Source: Planctomycetota bacterium (GTDB lineage Bacteria > Planctomycetota > Phycisphaerae > WQYP01). Taken from it: a stretch of 64,000 nucleotides of DNA. The notes below the pieces were generated by a model. The model saw only the letters and a program-made list of their open reading frames with translations. It was not told the DNA's origin and searched no databases. The DNA lies in NCBI GenBank assembly GCA_021800165.1, contig JAJYZF010000011.1, positions 1-64,000 on the forward strand, written 5' to 3'. Each line of letters begins with the position of its first letter. The stretch's first letter is position 1. The translations under genes and the position numbers were made by a program. This document shows positions 53,995 to 62,972 of this stretch, piece after piece.

Positions 53995-54008
53995 TTGCTC
54001 CAGAGCAA
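53995..54008. promoter_or_regulatory. FNR/Dnr-type palindromic operator candidate
   Basis: TTGCT-CCAG-AGCAA is a perfect 5-4-5 palindrome with the 14-base spacing of FNR/Dnr boxes (TTGAT-N4-ATCAA), with C-A in place of A-T in the half-site. It lies about 90 bases upstream of the DUF1858 gene and 150 bases upstream of the divergent regulator gene, so it could control both. Confidence 0.6.
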
Positions 54009-54160
54009 GGTTTTAGACCGCCTTCGGCGGCGACCGGCCGCTAAAGCATGGTTTTTGGCCTGTAAAAGTGCCATTTTCGTTCCGGGTACCACCCTTTATT
54101 TTTATCCCCCTCCGGGCTCCCGCCTCGCCAGTGGGCGCACCGCGCGGTATCATCGCCTCC

Positions 54161-54916
54161 ATGGTTCTGGATGCGGACATCCCATCGGTAACCGGTGTTT
54201 TGCGCTACGTACCGCTGTTTGCCGGTCTTACCACCGAGCAATTGCACAGCGTTGCTGGTTTAGCCGAGGCCCGTCGGCTTAAAGCCAAGCAGTCGTTCCT
54301 TCGCCAAGGCTCCAGCGCCGACGTGATTTATGTTGTTTTGGGTGGACAAATCCGTGTTTCTGAAATTACCTCCGACGGCCATGAGATCATCTACCGCTTC
54401 ATCGGACCGGGCCAGATGATTGGCGGTATGGCGGCCGTGGGCGGGATGACCTACCCGATCAACGCCCAAGCCGTACGCGAATCGAGCCTGCTGGCATGGA
54501 GAACCGATGCCATACAGCGGCTGATGCGGCAGCACCCCGAAATCGCACTCAACGCCATGCGCCTGATGGTGCAACGAATTGAGGAGTTGCAGCGTCGATG
54601 TCTTGAGCTGGCCACGGAGCAAGTGCGGCAGCGCGTGGCCCATACCATTCTCCGGCTTATCGGGCAGCATGGTCGCCGCGTGGCACGGGGGGTGCTGCTG
54701 GATTTGCGGCTGTCCCGGCAGGATCTGGCAAAAATGGCCGGCACCACCCTTTACACCGCGAGCCGATTGCTCAATATCTGGAAACGGCGGAAGATTATCG
54801 CGTTCGACACTGGTCGCATACTGATTTTACGCCCGCACGAACTGGTTCGCCTCGCTGACGGCCCAACACCGGAGGAAGTGCCTCCCGCCTCGAATGATTT
54901 GGCGGCCCCGGTTTGA
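54161..54916 (+). CDS. CRP/FNR-family regulator, Dnr-like
   Basis: The 251-residue protein has the cyclic-nucleotide-like beta barrel (LFAGLTTEQLHSV to DAIQRLM), a long dimer helix and a C-terminal winged helix (LSRQDLAKMAGTTLYTASRLLNIW). It has no N-terminal Cys cluster, so it is not an oxygen-sensing FNR. In the recognition helix Ser201-Arg202 match FNR, but the Glu of ExxSR is Tyr198, which may alter half-site choice. Dnr/Nnr members of this family sense NO through heme. It is divergent from the NO reductase-like operon, with a palindromic site between. Binding-site evidence for the start is weak. Confidence 0.85.
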   Translation: MVLDADIPSVTGVLRYVPLFAGLTTEQLHSVAGLAEARRLKAKQSFLRQGSSADVIYVVLGGQIRVSEITSDGHEIIYRFIGPGQMIGGMAAVGGMTYPINAQAVRESSLLAWRTDAIQRLMRQHPEIALNAMRLMVQRIEELQRRCLELATEQVRQRVAHTILRLIGQHGRRVARGVLLDLRLSRQDLAKMAGTTLYTASRLLNIWKRRKIIAFDTGRILILRPHELVRLADGPTPEEVPPASNDLAAPV

Positions 54917-55041
54917 CGCACCAAATCCGCGCCTATACTCTCACGGTGTGAGTCATGCATCAAGGCCCCTCCAACGGCATGATTGGGCGCGTCTTGCCGG
55001 ACCCCACGAATGGCCCCGGCCACATTTTTTTGGATGCAAAC

Positions 55042-55587
55042 ATGAGCGTGAACATCGGCGATAAGCCCCAGGCGGATTTCAGCAACCCCATCGCATTGAT
55101 GATGGATTGCCACCGCAGAATTGAACGATTTCTCCAGGCGCTGCGGGCTGTAGCCTCCAATGCCAAAGAAGGAACGCTCGACCAGCGCCACCGAACAGCG
55201 CTCGACGCGGCATTGCACTATTTTGTCTTAGCCGGCCCACGTCATAACCAGGATGAAGAAGCTTCCCTGTTTCCAGCCTTGAGCGCGCTTTCCATTCCCG
55301 AGGTTGCGGCAATGCGGAAACGGCTCGCACAAGTTGCGCAGGAACACGCCGACGCCCAGATGCTGCACCAGCGCATAGAGGCTTTAGGCCGGGCGTGGCT
55401 TGACACCGGCGCTATCACCCAGGAGGAATGGGATGAATTTGGCCGTCTCGTTGATCAACTTCTCGCCATTTACACTCCTCATATCGCTCTGGAAGAACGA
55501 GAGATATTCCCTTTGGCTGCCCGAGTGCTTGATTCGCAGGTGATCGCGGAAATCGGGCGACAAATGCGCGCCCGTCGGAACATTTAG
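55042..55587 (+). CDS. Hemerythrin-domain protein
   Basis: The 181-residue cytosolic protein has a four-helix hemerythrin domain with diiron ligands in the expected order: His24, His68 and Glu72 (RHNQDEE), His102 and His147 with Glu151 (HIALEE). Such proteins bind O2 or NO and protect Fe-S enzymes. It follows the Dnr-like regulator gene in the same direction, so it is a likely target. An upstream ATG at 54955 would add 29 residues without a good binding site. Confidence 0.85.
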   Translation: MSVNIGDKPQADFSNPIALMMDCHRRIERFLQALRAVASNAKEGTLDQRHRTALDAALHYFVLAGPRHNQDEEASLFPALSALSIPEVAAMRKRLAQVAQEHADAQMLHQRIEALGRAWLDTGAITQEEWDEFGRLVDQLLAIYTPHIALEEREIFPLAARVLDSQVIAEIGRQMRARRNI

Positions 55588-55596
55588 GAGCATCCC

Positions 55597-56124
55597 ATGA
55601 TCGGACACGACCATCCTCCATTACAACGCCACCACAGCCTGCAACCATTCTCCCGCGACCACTTTGTAGGCCTGCGGGCCGCCAATCGGCTGCGCCTCGC
55701 CGCCCAGGCGGGCGATTCCGCCAGGCTCGCCGCCGCTACCTACCTCTATGAATGTTGGGATGCGGAAATTTGCGACCACTTTCAGCAAGAAGAGAACCTG
55801 CTCATCCCGCTCATGTTGCCGGAAGAAACCCAGCGGTTACGGCGCGAGCATGACACCATCCGCGATCTTGTGGCAACAGGCCGCAGCCGTCGATCGGACG
55901 CCCCGCCCGCCGTCCAGTGGTGCGCCGAGCTGGGCCGACACCTCCATGACCATATTCGCTGGGAAGAGCGGGTACTCTTTGGATCCATACAGCAGCGAGC
56001 CACGCCGGTGCAACTTGCCGCTGTTGGCCGGGCTACGGCGGAAATTGAAAAACGTCGTCCCGGCCTTCGCATACGCGGCCCGCGTCAACGAATGCCGGAA
56101 CCTCAAAAAAAAGAGCCAATCTGA
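55597..56124 (+). CDS. Second hemerythrin-domain protein
   Basis: The 175-residue product has ligands His22, His61 with Glu65 (HFQQE), His85 and His119 with Glu123 (HIRWE). The N-terminus is His-rich (HDHPPLQRHH), which may help bind metal. AGGAG precedes the ATG. It begins nine bases after the first hemerythrin gene, so the two are made together. They are too divergent from each other to be a recent duplication. Confidence 0.85.
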   Translation: MIGHDHPPLQRHHSLQPFSRDHFVGLRAANRLRLAAQAGDSARLAAATYLYECWDAEICDHFQQEENLLIPLMLPEETQRLRREHDTIRDLVATGRSRRSDAPPAVQWCAELGRHLHDHIRWEERVLFGSIQQRATPVQLAAVGRATAEIEKRRPGLRIRGPRQRMPEPQKKEPI

Positions 56125-56203
56125 CCCGATAGGCGACTCCGTGGTTATGGCTCGCCATGGCTCGTTCGATGCCGGGTGCCCGGCAATGCGGCCGCGCTAG
56201 CCG

Positions 56204-56545
56204 TCATTTTTCCGGCTGCGGATCCGCAATAGCGTTGAGGGCGATCAAGGAATGGGCATAGGCCGCCCCTGCGCGCATTTCCGCCGCCACCCAGATCGCC
56301 TCCATAATTTCTTCGCGTGTCGCCCCCTCCTTGACCGCCTGCCTGGAATGACCGGCGATGCACCACGGACACTGCGTGACATGGGCCACCGCCACGGCGA
56401 TAAGCTGTTTCGTCTTGGCATCCAGCTTCCCCGGCGCGAATACCTGCTTGCTGAATTGATGAAAAGCCTCAAATTGAGCGGGAACTGTTTCCCGCCGCTG
56501 GCGGGCCAGTTCCGGAGTTACGTTCGGATAAACGTTGTCATTCAT
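56204..56545 (-). CDS. AhpD-like carboxymuconolactone decarboxylase-family protein
   Basis: The 113-residue protein has the CxxC-x3-H peroxidatic motif (Cys59, Cys62, His66 in CPWCIAGHS) of AhpD and related reductases, in one CMD domain. AGGAG seven bases upstream fixes the start. A role in peroxide or nitrosative-stress reduction is inferred from motif and setting. It is divergent from the FAD-reductase gene. Confidence 0.88.
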   Translation of the reverse strand: MNDNVYPNVTPELARQRRETVPAQFEAFHQFSKQVFAPGKLDAKTKQLIAVAVAHVTQCPWCIAGHSRQAVKEGATREEIMEAIWVAAEMRAGAAYAHSLIALNAIADPQPEK

Positions 56546-56787
56546 AATGTTCTCCTGAAACCGATCTTTGGCCGAAGGCGTTATCATGCGGCGGCACCTC
56601 ACCGGCGACTCGCCAGAGTCCGACCGTCTTATTATAGGCGGACATGAGGATCGTGAGATGGCGTTAAAAACCACGCTTGGCTTCCAGGCATCAGACCGCC
56701 TACAATCATTACGGCGTAAGGCGGCGGACAATCCAGGATTACCCGCACGGCGCCAGCGCGACCGTCGCCGCCGGATATGGAGGCCCC

Positions 56788-57981
56788 ATGCCTCATTATT
56801 CCTACCTGATCATCGGTGGCGGCTTGGCCGCGGTCGCGGCGATGGCCGGTATCCGCGAGGTAGACCGCAACGGCACCATTGGCGTTATTGGTGCGGAGGT
56901 TGATCCGCCGTACGACCGTCCACCGCTTTCCAAAGGGCTGTGGAAAGACAAATCCCTCGAAGGCATCTGGCAGCCGCTTGATAAAACAGCACTGACGCTG
57001 CACCTTGGCCGCACCGCGAGATCTTTAGACCCCGGCGGCAAACGGGTAATTGATGACCGTAACACTACGTACACCTACTCCAAATTGCTGCTGGCAACGG
57101 GTTGTACCCCTCGCCGGTTGCCCTTTGGCCGGGACTCAATCATTTATTTCCGCACCTTGGGCGACTACCGACGCCTGCGCAGCCTGACCGACCATGGTTC
57201 GCATTTTGCGGTCATCGGCAGCGGATTTATCGGCTCGGAAATCGCCGCCGCTCTGGCCATGAATGGCAAGAAGGTGACGCTGGTTTTTCCCGATCAGGCG
57301 ATTGGCTCTAAAATGTATCCGCCGGAGCTGGCACAATACCTCAACGACTATTATCAGGCCAAGGGGGTTACAATTATGGGCGAAACCAGGATCATAGGCT
57401 GCCAGGCGAAACAGCAAAGGAAGATTCTTACCATGGTGGATATCCGCACCAACCACCAAGAGGTTCTCGAAGTCGATGGCGTGGTCGCCGGGATCGGGGT
57501 GGAACCCAACGTCGAATTGGCGCGGGCCGCGGGAATCCGGCTGGACCACGGCATCCGAGTGGATCCGGCGCTGCGAACCACCGGTCCCGATATCTATGCC
57601 GCCGGTGATGTGGCAACTTTTTTTAACCCGTCCCTGAATGCCTGGTTGCGCGTGGAACATGAGGATAACGCCCGTACCATGGGCGGCTTTGCCGGCGTCT
57701 CCATGGCCGGACGGTCGGTGGCCTACAATCATCTGCCGTTCTTTTATTCGGACCTCTTTGACCTGGGCTACGAAGCCGTTGGCGAGATCGATTCCCGCCT
57801 GGACATATTTGCGGATTGGAAAATACCTCTCAGGCAAGGCGTTATCTATTACCTCAAAGAGCGTCGTGTGCGCGGCGTATTGTTCTGGAATATCTTCGGC
57901 CAGGTTGACGCCGCCAGAACCCTGATCGCCGCCAGCGGACCCTTTGGCCCGGCCAACCTCAAAGGGCGGCTTCCGAGCTGA
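56788..57981 (+). CDS. FAD-dependent pyridine nucleotide-disulfide oxidoreductase (ferredoxin/rubredoxin reductase-like)
   Basis: The 397-residue flavoprotein has an FAD motif IIGGGLAAV near residue 8, the PPYDRPPLSK segment typical of ferredoxin-type reductases, a second Rossmann motif VIGSGFIGSE for NAD(P)H and YAAGDVA near the C-terminal third. No redox-active CxxC is present, so it acts through FAD on a protein or small partner, such as rubredoxin, a flavodiiron protein or a hemerythrin. GGAGG lies four bases before the ATG. The alkA gene follows after six bases. Confidence 0.85.
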   Translation: MPHYSYLIIGGGLAAVAAMAGIREVDRNGTIGVIGAEVDPPYDRPPLSKGLWKDKSLEGIWQPLDKTALTLHLGRTARSLDPGGKRVIDDRNTTYTYSKLLLATGCTPRRLPFGRDSIIYFRTLGDYRRLRSLTDHGSHFAVIGSGFIGSEIAAALAMNGKKVTLVFPDQAIGSKMYPPELAQYLNDYYQAKGVTIMGETRIIGCQAKQQRKILTMVDIRTNHQEVLEVDGVVAGIGVEPNVELARAAGIRLDHGIRVDPALRTTGPDIYAAGDVATFFNPSLNAWLRVEHEDNARTMGGFAGVSMAGRSVAYNHLPFFYSDLFDLGYEAVGEIDSRLDIFADWKIPLRQGVIYYLKERRVRGVLFWNIFGQVDAARTLIAASGPFGPANLKGRLPS

Positions 57982-57987
57982 TGCGCC

Positions 57988-58944
57988 ATGGGTAAAGTTG
58001 ACCTGATCCAGAAACATACATTTTGGCTTGAGCCGGTACCGCCATTTCGGCTGGACCTGACTGTCTGGACATTGCGTCGCCGACCTGACAACATTGTGGA
58101 TCGCTGGGATGGGCACAATTACCGCCGCCTGCTGGCGTTGGTGGACCAGCCGGTGGAAGTAACCGTGGCGCAGGTGGGCACACCCAAGCATCCGCGGCTG
58201 CGCGTCACCATACGAGGCGCTGAACTCAATGCGGCAATGCAAAAAACGATCACGACGGCCCTCAATCGCCTGCTCGGCCTCCAACTTGATCTGGCCCCCT
58301 TTTACCGCTTTGCCCGGAATTATCCCTCCTTGCATGACCTCGCCCGCCAATTTCGCGGCATGAAGCCACCACGGTTCACCAGCGCTTTTGAGGGCATTAT
58401 TAACGCCATCGCCTGCCAGCAATTGACCCTCACCGTGGGCATCCGCTTACTAAACCAAATCGCCGCAACATATGGTGCGACAATGCGGGTGGATGGCACG
58501 ACCGTTCACGCCTTTCCACAACCGCGCGAACTGGCTTCCACGTCGCCGACAGGGTTGCGAAAGATCGGTTTGAGCCGGCACAAGAGCCGGGCCATGATTG
58601 AACTGGCCCAGTCCGTCGTTGCCGGCCGGTTAGACCCGGAGACCATTGCCAATTTGCCCGATCAGGAAGCGCTGGAACGATTGCAGAATGTGCGCGGCGT
58701 TGGCCGCTGGACCGCCCAATACGTGCTCCTCCGGGGGTTGGGGCGAACGCATCTGTTTCCCGGTGACGACGTGGGGGCGCGCAACAACCTGCGTGCCTGG
58801 TTAAATCTTGCCGAACCATTGGATTATGCGGGGGTCCAGCGCACCCTTGAGCCGTGGAAGGGCTATGGTGGTTTGATTTATTTTCATCTGCTTTTGGGCC
58901 GCCTGGCCCAAGCCAGCCATATTCGACCCAATGGCGGCCCGTAG
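57988..58944 (+). CDS. alkA: DNA-3-methyladenine glycosylase II family protein
   Basis: AlkA removes alkylated bases. The 318-residue protein has an N-terminal beta domain, the helix-hairpin-helix core (LQNVRGVGRWTAQYVLLRG, about 233-250) and the catalytic acidic residue in FPGDD (Asp260/261). The length is close to the 280-300 of the family. It follows the flavoprotein gene by six bases. The setting suggests repair of DNA damaged under nitrosative stress. Confidence 0.85.
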   Translation: MGKVDLIQKHTFWLEPVPPFRLDLTVWTLRRRPDNIVDRWDGHNYRRLLALVDQPVEVTVAQVGTPKHPRLRVTIRGAELNAAMQKTITTALNRLLGLQLDLAPFYRFARNYPSLHDLARQFRGMKPPRFTSAFEGIINAIACQQLTLTVGIRLLNQIAATYGATMRVDGTTVHAFPQPRELASTSPTGLRKIGLSRHKSRAMIELAQSVVAGRLDPETIANLPDQEALERLQNVRGVGRWTAQYVLLRGLGRTHLFPGDDVGARNNLRAWLNLAEPLDYAGVQRTLEPWKGYGGLIYFHLLLGRLAQASHIRPNGGP

Positions 58945-58951
58945 CCCGACC

Positions 58952-59416
58952 TCACGTTCCGCCTTTGCCCGGCTGATATTGACCGGCAACACTTCCAAAT
59001 GCGATGGCCAACCGGTTCCAGCCGTTGATGCTGACGATGGCCATGGTCAGGTTCACCATTTCCTTTTCGGAGAATTGCCGCCTTACCCGCAGGTACAGTT
59101 CTTCTGGCACATGGTTATTGGCAAGGAGAGTGATGGCCTCGGTCCATTCCAAAGCCGCCCGCTCCCGCGCGTCAAAAAAAGGTGCCTCTTTCCACGCTGA
59201 AAGCAGGTACAGCCGCTGCTCGCTTTCACCACCGGCTCGGGCATCCTTGGTGTGCATATCAATACAAAATGCGCAACCGTTGATTTGCGAAGCCCGCAAG
59301 CGAACCAGCTCCAGCAAAGACTTTTCCAGCCCGCAGTTCCGCACAAAATTCTCCACGCCCCGCATCGCCTGATAGGCCTCGGGCACTACCGCTTTGTACG
59401 GCAACCGGCTTTCCAT
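58952..59416 (-). CDS. Second AhpD/CMD-family protein
   Basis: The 154-residue protein has one CMD domain with the motif CAFCIDMH (Cys48, Cys51, His55) and is most like AhpD-related carboxymuconolactone decarboxylase-family oxidoreductases of about 150 residues. AAGGAG six bases upstream sets the start; a longer frame to 59707 has none. It is convergent with alkA and divergent from the cupin gene. Confidence 0.88.
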   Translation of the reverse strand: MESRLPYKAVVPEAYQAMRGVENFVRNCGLEKSLLELVRLRASQINGCAFCIDMHTKDARAGGESEQRLYLLSAWKEAPFFDARERAALEWTEAITLLANNHVPEELYLRVRRQFSEKEMVNLTMAIVSINGWNRLAIAFGSVAGQYQPGKGGT

Positions 59417-59582
59417 AATCATCTCCTTCAGGTGGTTAAACGCGCTCATCCGCTTCCAAGTTACCATGCCATGTCTGGCGCCGCCAACACACCACGCGAC
59501 ACCAATAAAAGCCAGTAGCCCGCTTTCGCGTACCGTATTTCCTCGGTAGAATTTAACGTAGTTCAAGCAAGGAGACAATACG

Positions 59583-59927
59583 ATGGAATCACCTGCGGAT
59601 ATAAACAAGGGTACCTGGCCCAATGGGCCGGCCAATTTGTCCCGTTTGATTGAAACCCAACCTGGGTCCGTCGTCAGCCGGGTGTTGCTCAAGCGTAAGA
59701 CCGGCAATGTTACACTCTTTGCATTTGCCCCCGGTCAGGATCTTTCCGAACACACTGCGCCGTTCGACGCCCTGCTTCAGGTCCTGCAAGGCCAGGCCAC
59801 AATCTCCATTGCCGGTAACCCTTTCACAGTACGGGCCGGTGAAGCCATCTTGTTACCGGCGGGCAAACCGCACGCGGTTCAGGCGGTCTCGGCATTGCAC
59901 ATGCTCTTGACGATGATTCGGGAGTAG
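59583..59927 (+). CDS. Small cupin protein
   Basis: The 114-residue single cupin has LFAFAPGQDLSEHTAPFDAL and LPAGKPHAVQA. Two His and an Asp remain of the metal triad. It resembles the cupin at 47.7 kb. GGAG lies about eight bases upstream. DUF488 follows after six bases. The ligand is unknown; a link to NO stress is inferred from position. Confidence 0.75.
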   Translation: MESPADINKGTWPNGPANLSRLIETQPGSVVSRVLLKRKTGNVTLFAFAPGQDLSEHTAPFDALLQVLQGQATISIAGNPFTVRAGEAILLPAGKPHAVQAVSALHMLLTMIRE

Positions 59928-59933
59928 CGCGCG

Positions 59934-60290
59934 ATGTCCAAAATCCAGATAAAACGGGTGTACGAAACGCCAACGCCTGAAGATGGACTCCGAGTTTTAG
60001 TGGAACGGCTTTGGCCTCGCGGCCTTACCAAGGCCAAGGCGAAAATTGACCTCTGGCTGAAAGACATCGCCCCGAGTCCGGAATTGCGTACTTGGTTTGC
60101 CCACGATCCCGCAAGATGGGAGGCGTTCAAAAACAGGTATTGGAGGGAATTGCGCTCCAATCCAGTGGCCGTACAAACATTGCGCGAACATATCCAAAAG
60201 GGCCACGTCACCCTGGTCTATGCTGCGCACGACCAAGGGCACAACGGAGCGCTGGCCCTACTGGAATTTTTGGATTTGCCGCAAGACTGA
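59934..60290 (+). CDS. DUF488-family protein (YeaO-like)
   Basis: The 118-residue product shows the family blocks IKRVYETPTPEDGLRVLVERLWPRGL, DLWLKDIAPSPELRTWF, and VTLVYAAHDQGHNGAL. YeaO-type DUF488 proteins are small and of unknown activity, often next to stress genes. It starts six bases after the cupin and shares its transcript. It is convergent with the ndh gene. Confidence 0.88.
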   Translation: MSKIQIKRVYETPTPEDGLRVLVERLWPRGLTKAKAKIDLWLKDIAPSPELRTWFAHDPARWEAFKNRYWRELRSNPVAVQTLREHIQKGHVTLVYAAHDQGHNGALALLEFLDLPQD

Positions 60291-60317
60291 TGGATCTGCC
60301 ACGGTGGGCAAAACCTC

Positions 60318-61670
60318 CTATGGCAGCGCTGATGAAGAAGTATTTTCCCTTGGCTTTGCAGCCTGCGGAGCAACCACTAAATCACGCGCAGTGGCGGCAA
60401 GCCCCGAATCCACCACCAGCTTGACCACATCATTATGAAAGAATAACGCGACGGTCCAGTCCAGCATTACCCGAAGCCGCCGCCGCCACCCCGGCATCTG
60501 CAACAGGTAATAGCTGCGCCACGCCCACCAGGCCGGGAATCCCCGTAGCTGCACCTCCATGACACGACCCACGCCGGCGTAATGACCCAAAGCCGCCAGC
60601 GCACCCAATGTTTGGTACATAAAGGGATTCAATGGTTCACCGCGCACCGCATGACAAATGTTCCGAGCCAGCACCTGTGCCTCGCGCAAGGCGTGCTGGG
60701 CTAACTGCGGATAGGGTTTCCCCTGATCTCCAGGTATCCACGCGCAATCGCCAACTGCCCAGATTTCCGGACGGTCCTTACAACGCAGGGCCGCATCGAC
60801 CGCAATCCGGCCATTGTTTTTAGCCACCGGCAGGCCAGCCAACAGAGGGTTGGGGGCCACGCCCGCGCAGAGTATAACAACCGCTGCGGAAATATGTTCT
60901 CCGCCACGAAGCGTCACGCCATCTGGTGTTATTTCCGCCACCGGGGTATTGACGCGAATTTCCACCCCCCGATCTTCGAGCGTTCTCCGCGCATAGGAGG
61001 CTAAATCGCCGGACATTTCCCTCAAAAAAATCGGTCCGGCTTCACCCAAAAACAGCTTGATATCCTCGCAGCCCACATGGCGGTAGGTTCCGCAAATATT
61101 GCGTAGAAATTCCGTCATTTCTCCCACCAGTTCCACACCCACCAGGCCGGCTCCAATGACCACCATGGTCAGCAACTGCTTCTTGCGAGTTGGATTCTCT
61201 TCCACATCCGCCTGCTCCAGCACATCAATGATCCTATTCCGCAGGGCAATGGCGTCCGACAAGGTTTTAAACGCCATGGCGTGCTTCGATCCGGGAATAA
61301 TCGCCCGATTGGTCACCCCGCCAACGGCCAGCACCAGTTGGTCATACTCTAACTGGTAACTGTGGTTGTCCGGGCGATGCATGGCCCGTACCGCGTGCCG
61401 GTCCACATCAATTTCCTCAACCTGTGCTACGATCATTCGCGTCCACCGCAAAAGCGGCCGAATCGGACACACCGCATGCCGCGGCTCAAGCACACCCGAA
61501 CCAGCTTCAAAAAGCAGGGGTGTAATTAAGAAATAGTTATCCCGACTGATCAGCGTGACATCCATATTCGGGCAGTGTCGCCGCAATCTCTCCAGTGCCA
61601 GCGCGGTATACACCCCTCCGAAACCACCGCCGACGATGACCACACGTATTTTTTCAGAATTGTTCGCCAT
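60318..61670 (-). CDS. ndh: Type II NADH dehydrogenase
   Basis: Ndh-2 passes electrons from NADH to quinone without pumping protons. The 450-residue flavoprotein has VVIVGGGFGGVYTAL for FAD at the N-terminus, VVIGAGLVGVELVGEM for NADH, and the WAVGDCAWIP block that binds FAD. Its C-terminus has a hydrophobic segment (PAWWAWRSYYLLQMPGW) for membrane association. This bypass is well suited to feeding electrons to the quinone pool under nitrosative stress. It stands alone on the minus strand. Confidence 0.92.
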   Translation of the reverse strand: MANNSEKIRVVIVGGGFGGVYTALALERLRRHCPNMDVTLISRDNYFLITPLLFEAGSGVLEPRHAVCPIRPLLRWTRMIVAQVEEIDVDRHAVRAMHRPDNHSYQLEYDQLVLAVGGVTNRAIIPGSKHAMAFKTLSDAIALRNRIIDVLEQADVEENPTRKKQLLTMVVIGAGLVGVELVGEMTEFLRNICGTYRHVGCEDIKLFLGEAGPIFLREMSGDLASYARRTLEDRGVEIRVNTPVAEITPDGVTLRGGEHISAAVVILCAGVAPNPLLAGLPVAKNNGRIAVDAALRCKDRPEIWAVGDCAWIPGDQGKPYPQLAQHALREAQVLARNICHAVRGEPLNPFMYQTLGALAALGHYAGVGRVMEVQLRGFPAWWAWRSYYLLQMPGWRRRLRVMLDWTVALFFHNDVVKLVVDSGLAATARDLVVAPQAAKPRENTSSSALP

Positions 61671-61892
61671 GGCATTTCTCCATGGATCCCGTCTGGATAC
61701 TTAATTTGATTATAGCGCTGCGGCCGAATTCAGGCGCAAGGCTTCCCCGGGGTTGGGCCTGCTCCGTGGAAGGTACCGATGGAATTCACGCCAGGCTGGG
61801 GCTATAATATGGATAAAGTCATCCAGATTACGCGGCGAAACGCGGATGGCCGGCGATGCGGGGAGATTAGACGCCGCAAAGGAGCTGGGCCG

Positions 61893-62429
61893 ATGAACGA
61901 AACCAACGTAACATCGGTGAATAATCGAGGCCGGGAAAACACCGGTGCCGCTGTCACCATACCCGCCGGATTTCGAACCCTTGAGGGCCTCACGGCCGTC
62001 CAGGCCGCGATCCGACTTGGATACCTCCACGACGAGCGGCTTGTTATCATCGCCTTTCACCCGGAGGCCCTTGATACCATCTGGAAAGACCGCCGCAATT
62101 CCGGATTTGGCGGTGGCTGGGCTTACTACTTTTCCACGGTGTTGCCCGTGGCCCGACAGCTTCAGGTGGATTTGGCCGACCAGACCCATGTGGGAACCGA
62201 CGTTCTGGTGGTCGACCGGCATGAGGACAAAATCTACGTTGCTCCCCGCGACTGCGCCGAAGAATTTCTCGCCCTCTTGGCCGGATATGATCCTCCCACA
62301 CGGCGTTGTATCTGTGCGCGACCACTGGAGGGTTCACCGGTGGACTGTCAAACCTGTCCGGCACGCGCTCTGACACATCCAACAACAAAACCCGGTGGCG
62401 GGATCCCTAAGGAAAAAGACGCACGCTAA
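61893..62429 (+). CDS. Unknown protein with C-terminal four-cysteine motif
   Basis: The 178-residue product is not recognised. A mixed alpha/beta part (TAVQAAIRLGYLHDERLVIIAF, YYFSTVLPVARQLQVDL, DVLVVDRHEDKIYVAP) is followed by Cys139-x-Cys141 and Cys152-x2-Cys155, a likely Zn or Fe-S site. AAAGGAG nine bases upstream fixes the start. It lies between ndh and the cytochrome c gene, in the direction opposite to both. Its position in the nitrogen-oxide region is the only hint of role. Confidence 0.6.
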   Translation: MNETNVTSVNNRGRENTGAAVTIPAGFRTLEGLTAVQAAIRLGYLHDERLVIIAFHPEALDTIWKDRRNSGFGGGWAYYFSTVLPVARQLQVDLADQTHVGTDVLVVDRHEDKIYVAPRDCAEEFLALLAGYDPPTRRCICARPLEGSPVDCQTCPARALTHPTTKPGGGIPKEKDAR

Positions 62430-62447
62430 CTTAGTCGCGGTATGGCC

Positions 62448-62921
62448 TCACTTGGATCCCTGCGATTTTTGGAGCAACCGAATATACGCAACGATGTCAT
62501 AGAGTTGCTTAGCGTGCAGCGCCGGATTACCGCCGCGCGGGGGCATCGCGACGTGCGTGGTATTGAGCGGATTGGCCGCCGAGCGGCCATGTTCGATGAA
62601 CGCCACCAGTTTGGCGTCGCTTAGTCCGGCCACAAACTTGCTCGTTTGTAAATCCTTGCCCAAATGCGCCACACCCTGTCCATGGTCGCCATGGCAAGTC
62701 GAACAATTATCGGCAAATAGCTGCCTACCCTTGGCCGCGTCGCCGACAATAGCGATGGGTTGCGGTGTGGCAGGCGTGGCAGTCGAGGAACTGCTAACCC
62801 TTGGTGGCGGCTGCGAATTGGAGGACGAGCCGCCTTTGCCGCATCCGACCAGCAACGCGGTCCCCGCAATCCCGGCCCCCAACAGCGTGGTTCGCACAAT
62901 AATACTGATTTTGGTTCCCAT
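62448..62921 (-). CDS. Lipoprotein c-type cytochrome
   Basis: The 157-residue protein has a lipobox LLVGC (Cys27), a Ser/Pro/Thr-rich linker and a mono-heme class I cytochrome c with CSTCH (Cys73, Cys76, His77) and axial Met126 in AMPPRGG. It is tethered outside the membrane. GAAAGGAG is seven bases before the ATG. It follows nosL on the same strand, so it may give electrons to nitrous oxide reductase, or to the CuA subunit encoded 11 kb away. Confidence 0.92.
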   Translation of the reverse strand: MGTKISIIVRTTLLGAGIAGTALLVGCGKGGSSSNSQPPPRVSSSSTATPATPQPIAIVGDAAKGRQLFADNCSTCHGDHGQGVAHLGKDLQTSKFVAGLSDAKLVAFIEHGRSAANPLNTTHVAMPPRGGNPALHAKQLYDIVAYIRLLQKSQGSK

Positions 62922-62972
62922 CGAATCTCCTTTCGTAAAGTCACAAACTTAGGCCATTTATACCACATTTTA

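Noticed and set aside
54912-54925. TTTGA-N4-CCAAA as a second FNR-like site before the hemerythrin genes
   Set aside because: The half-sites differ from each other and it overlaps the regulator's stop codon; chance similarity is likely.
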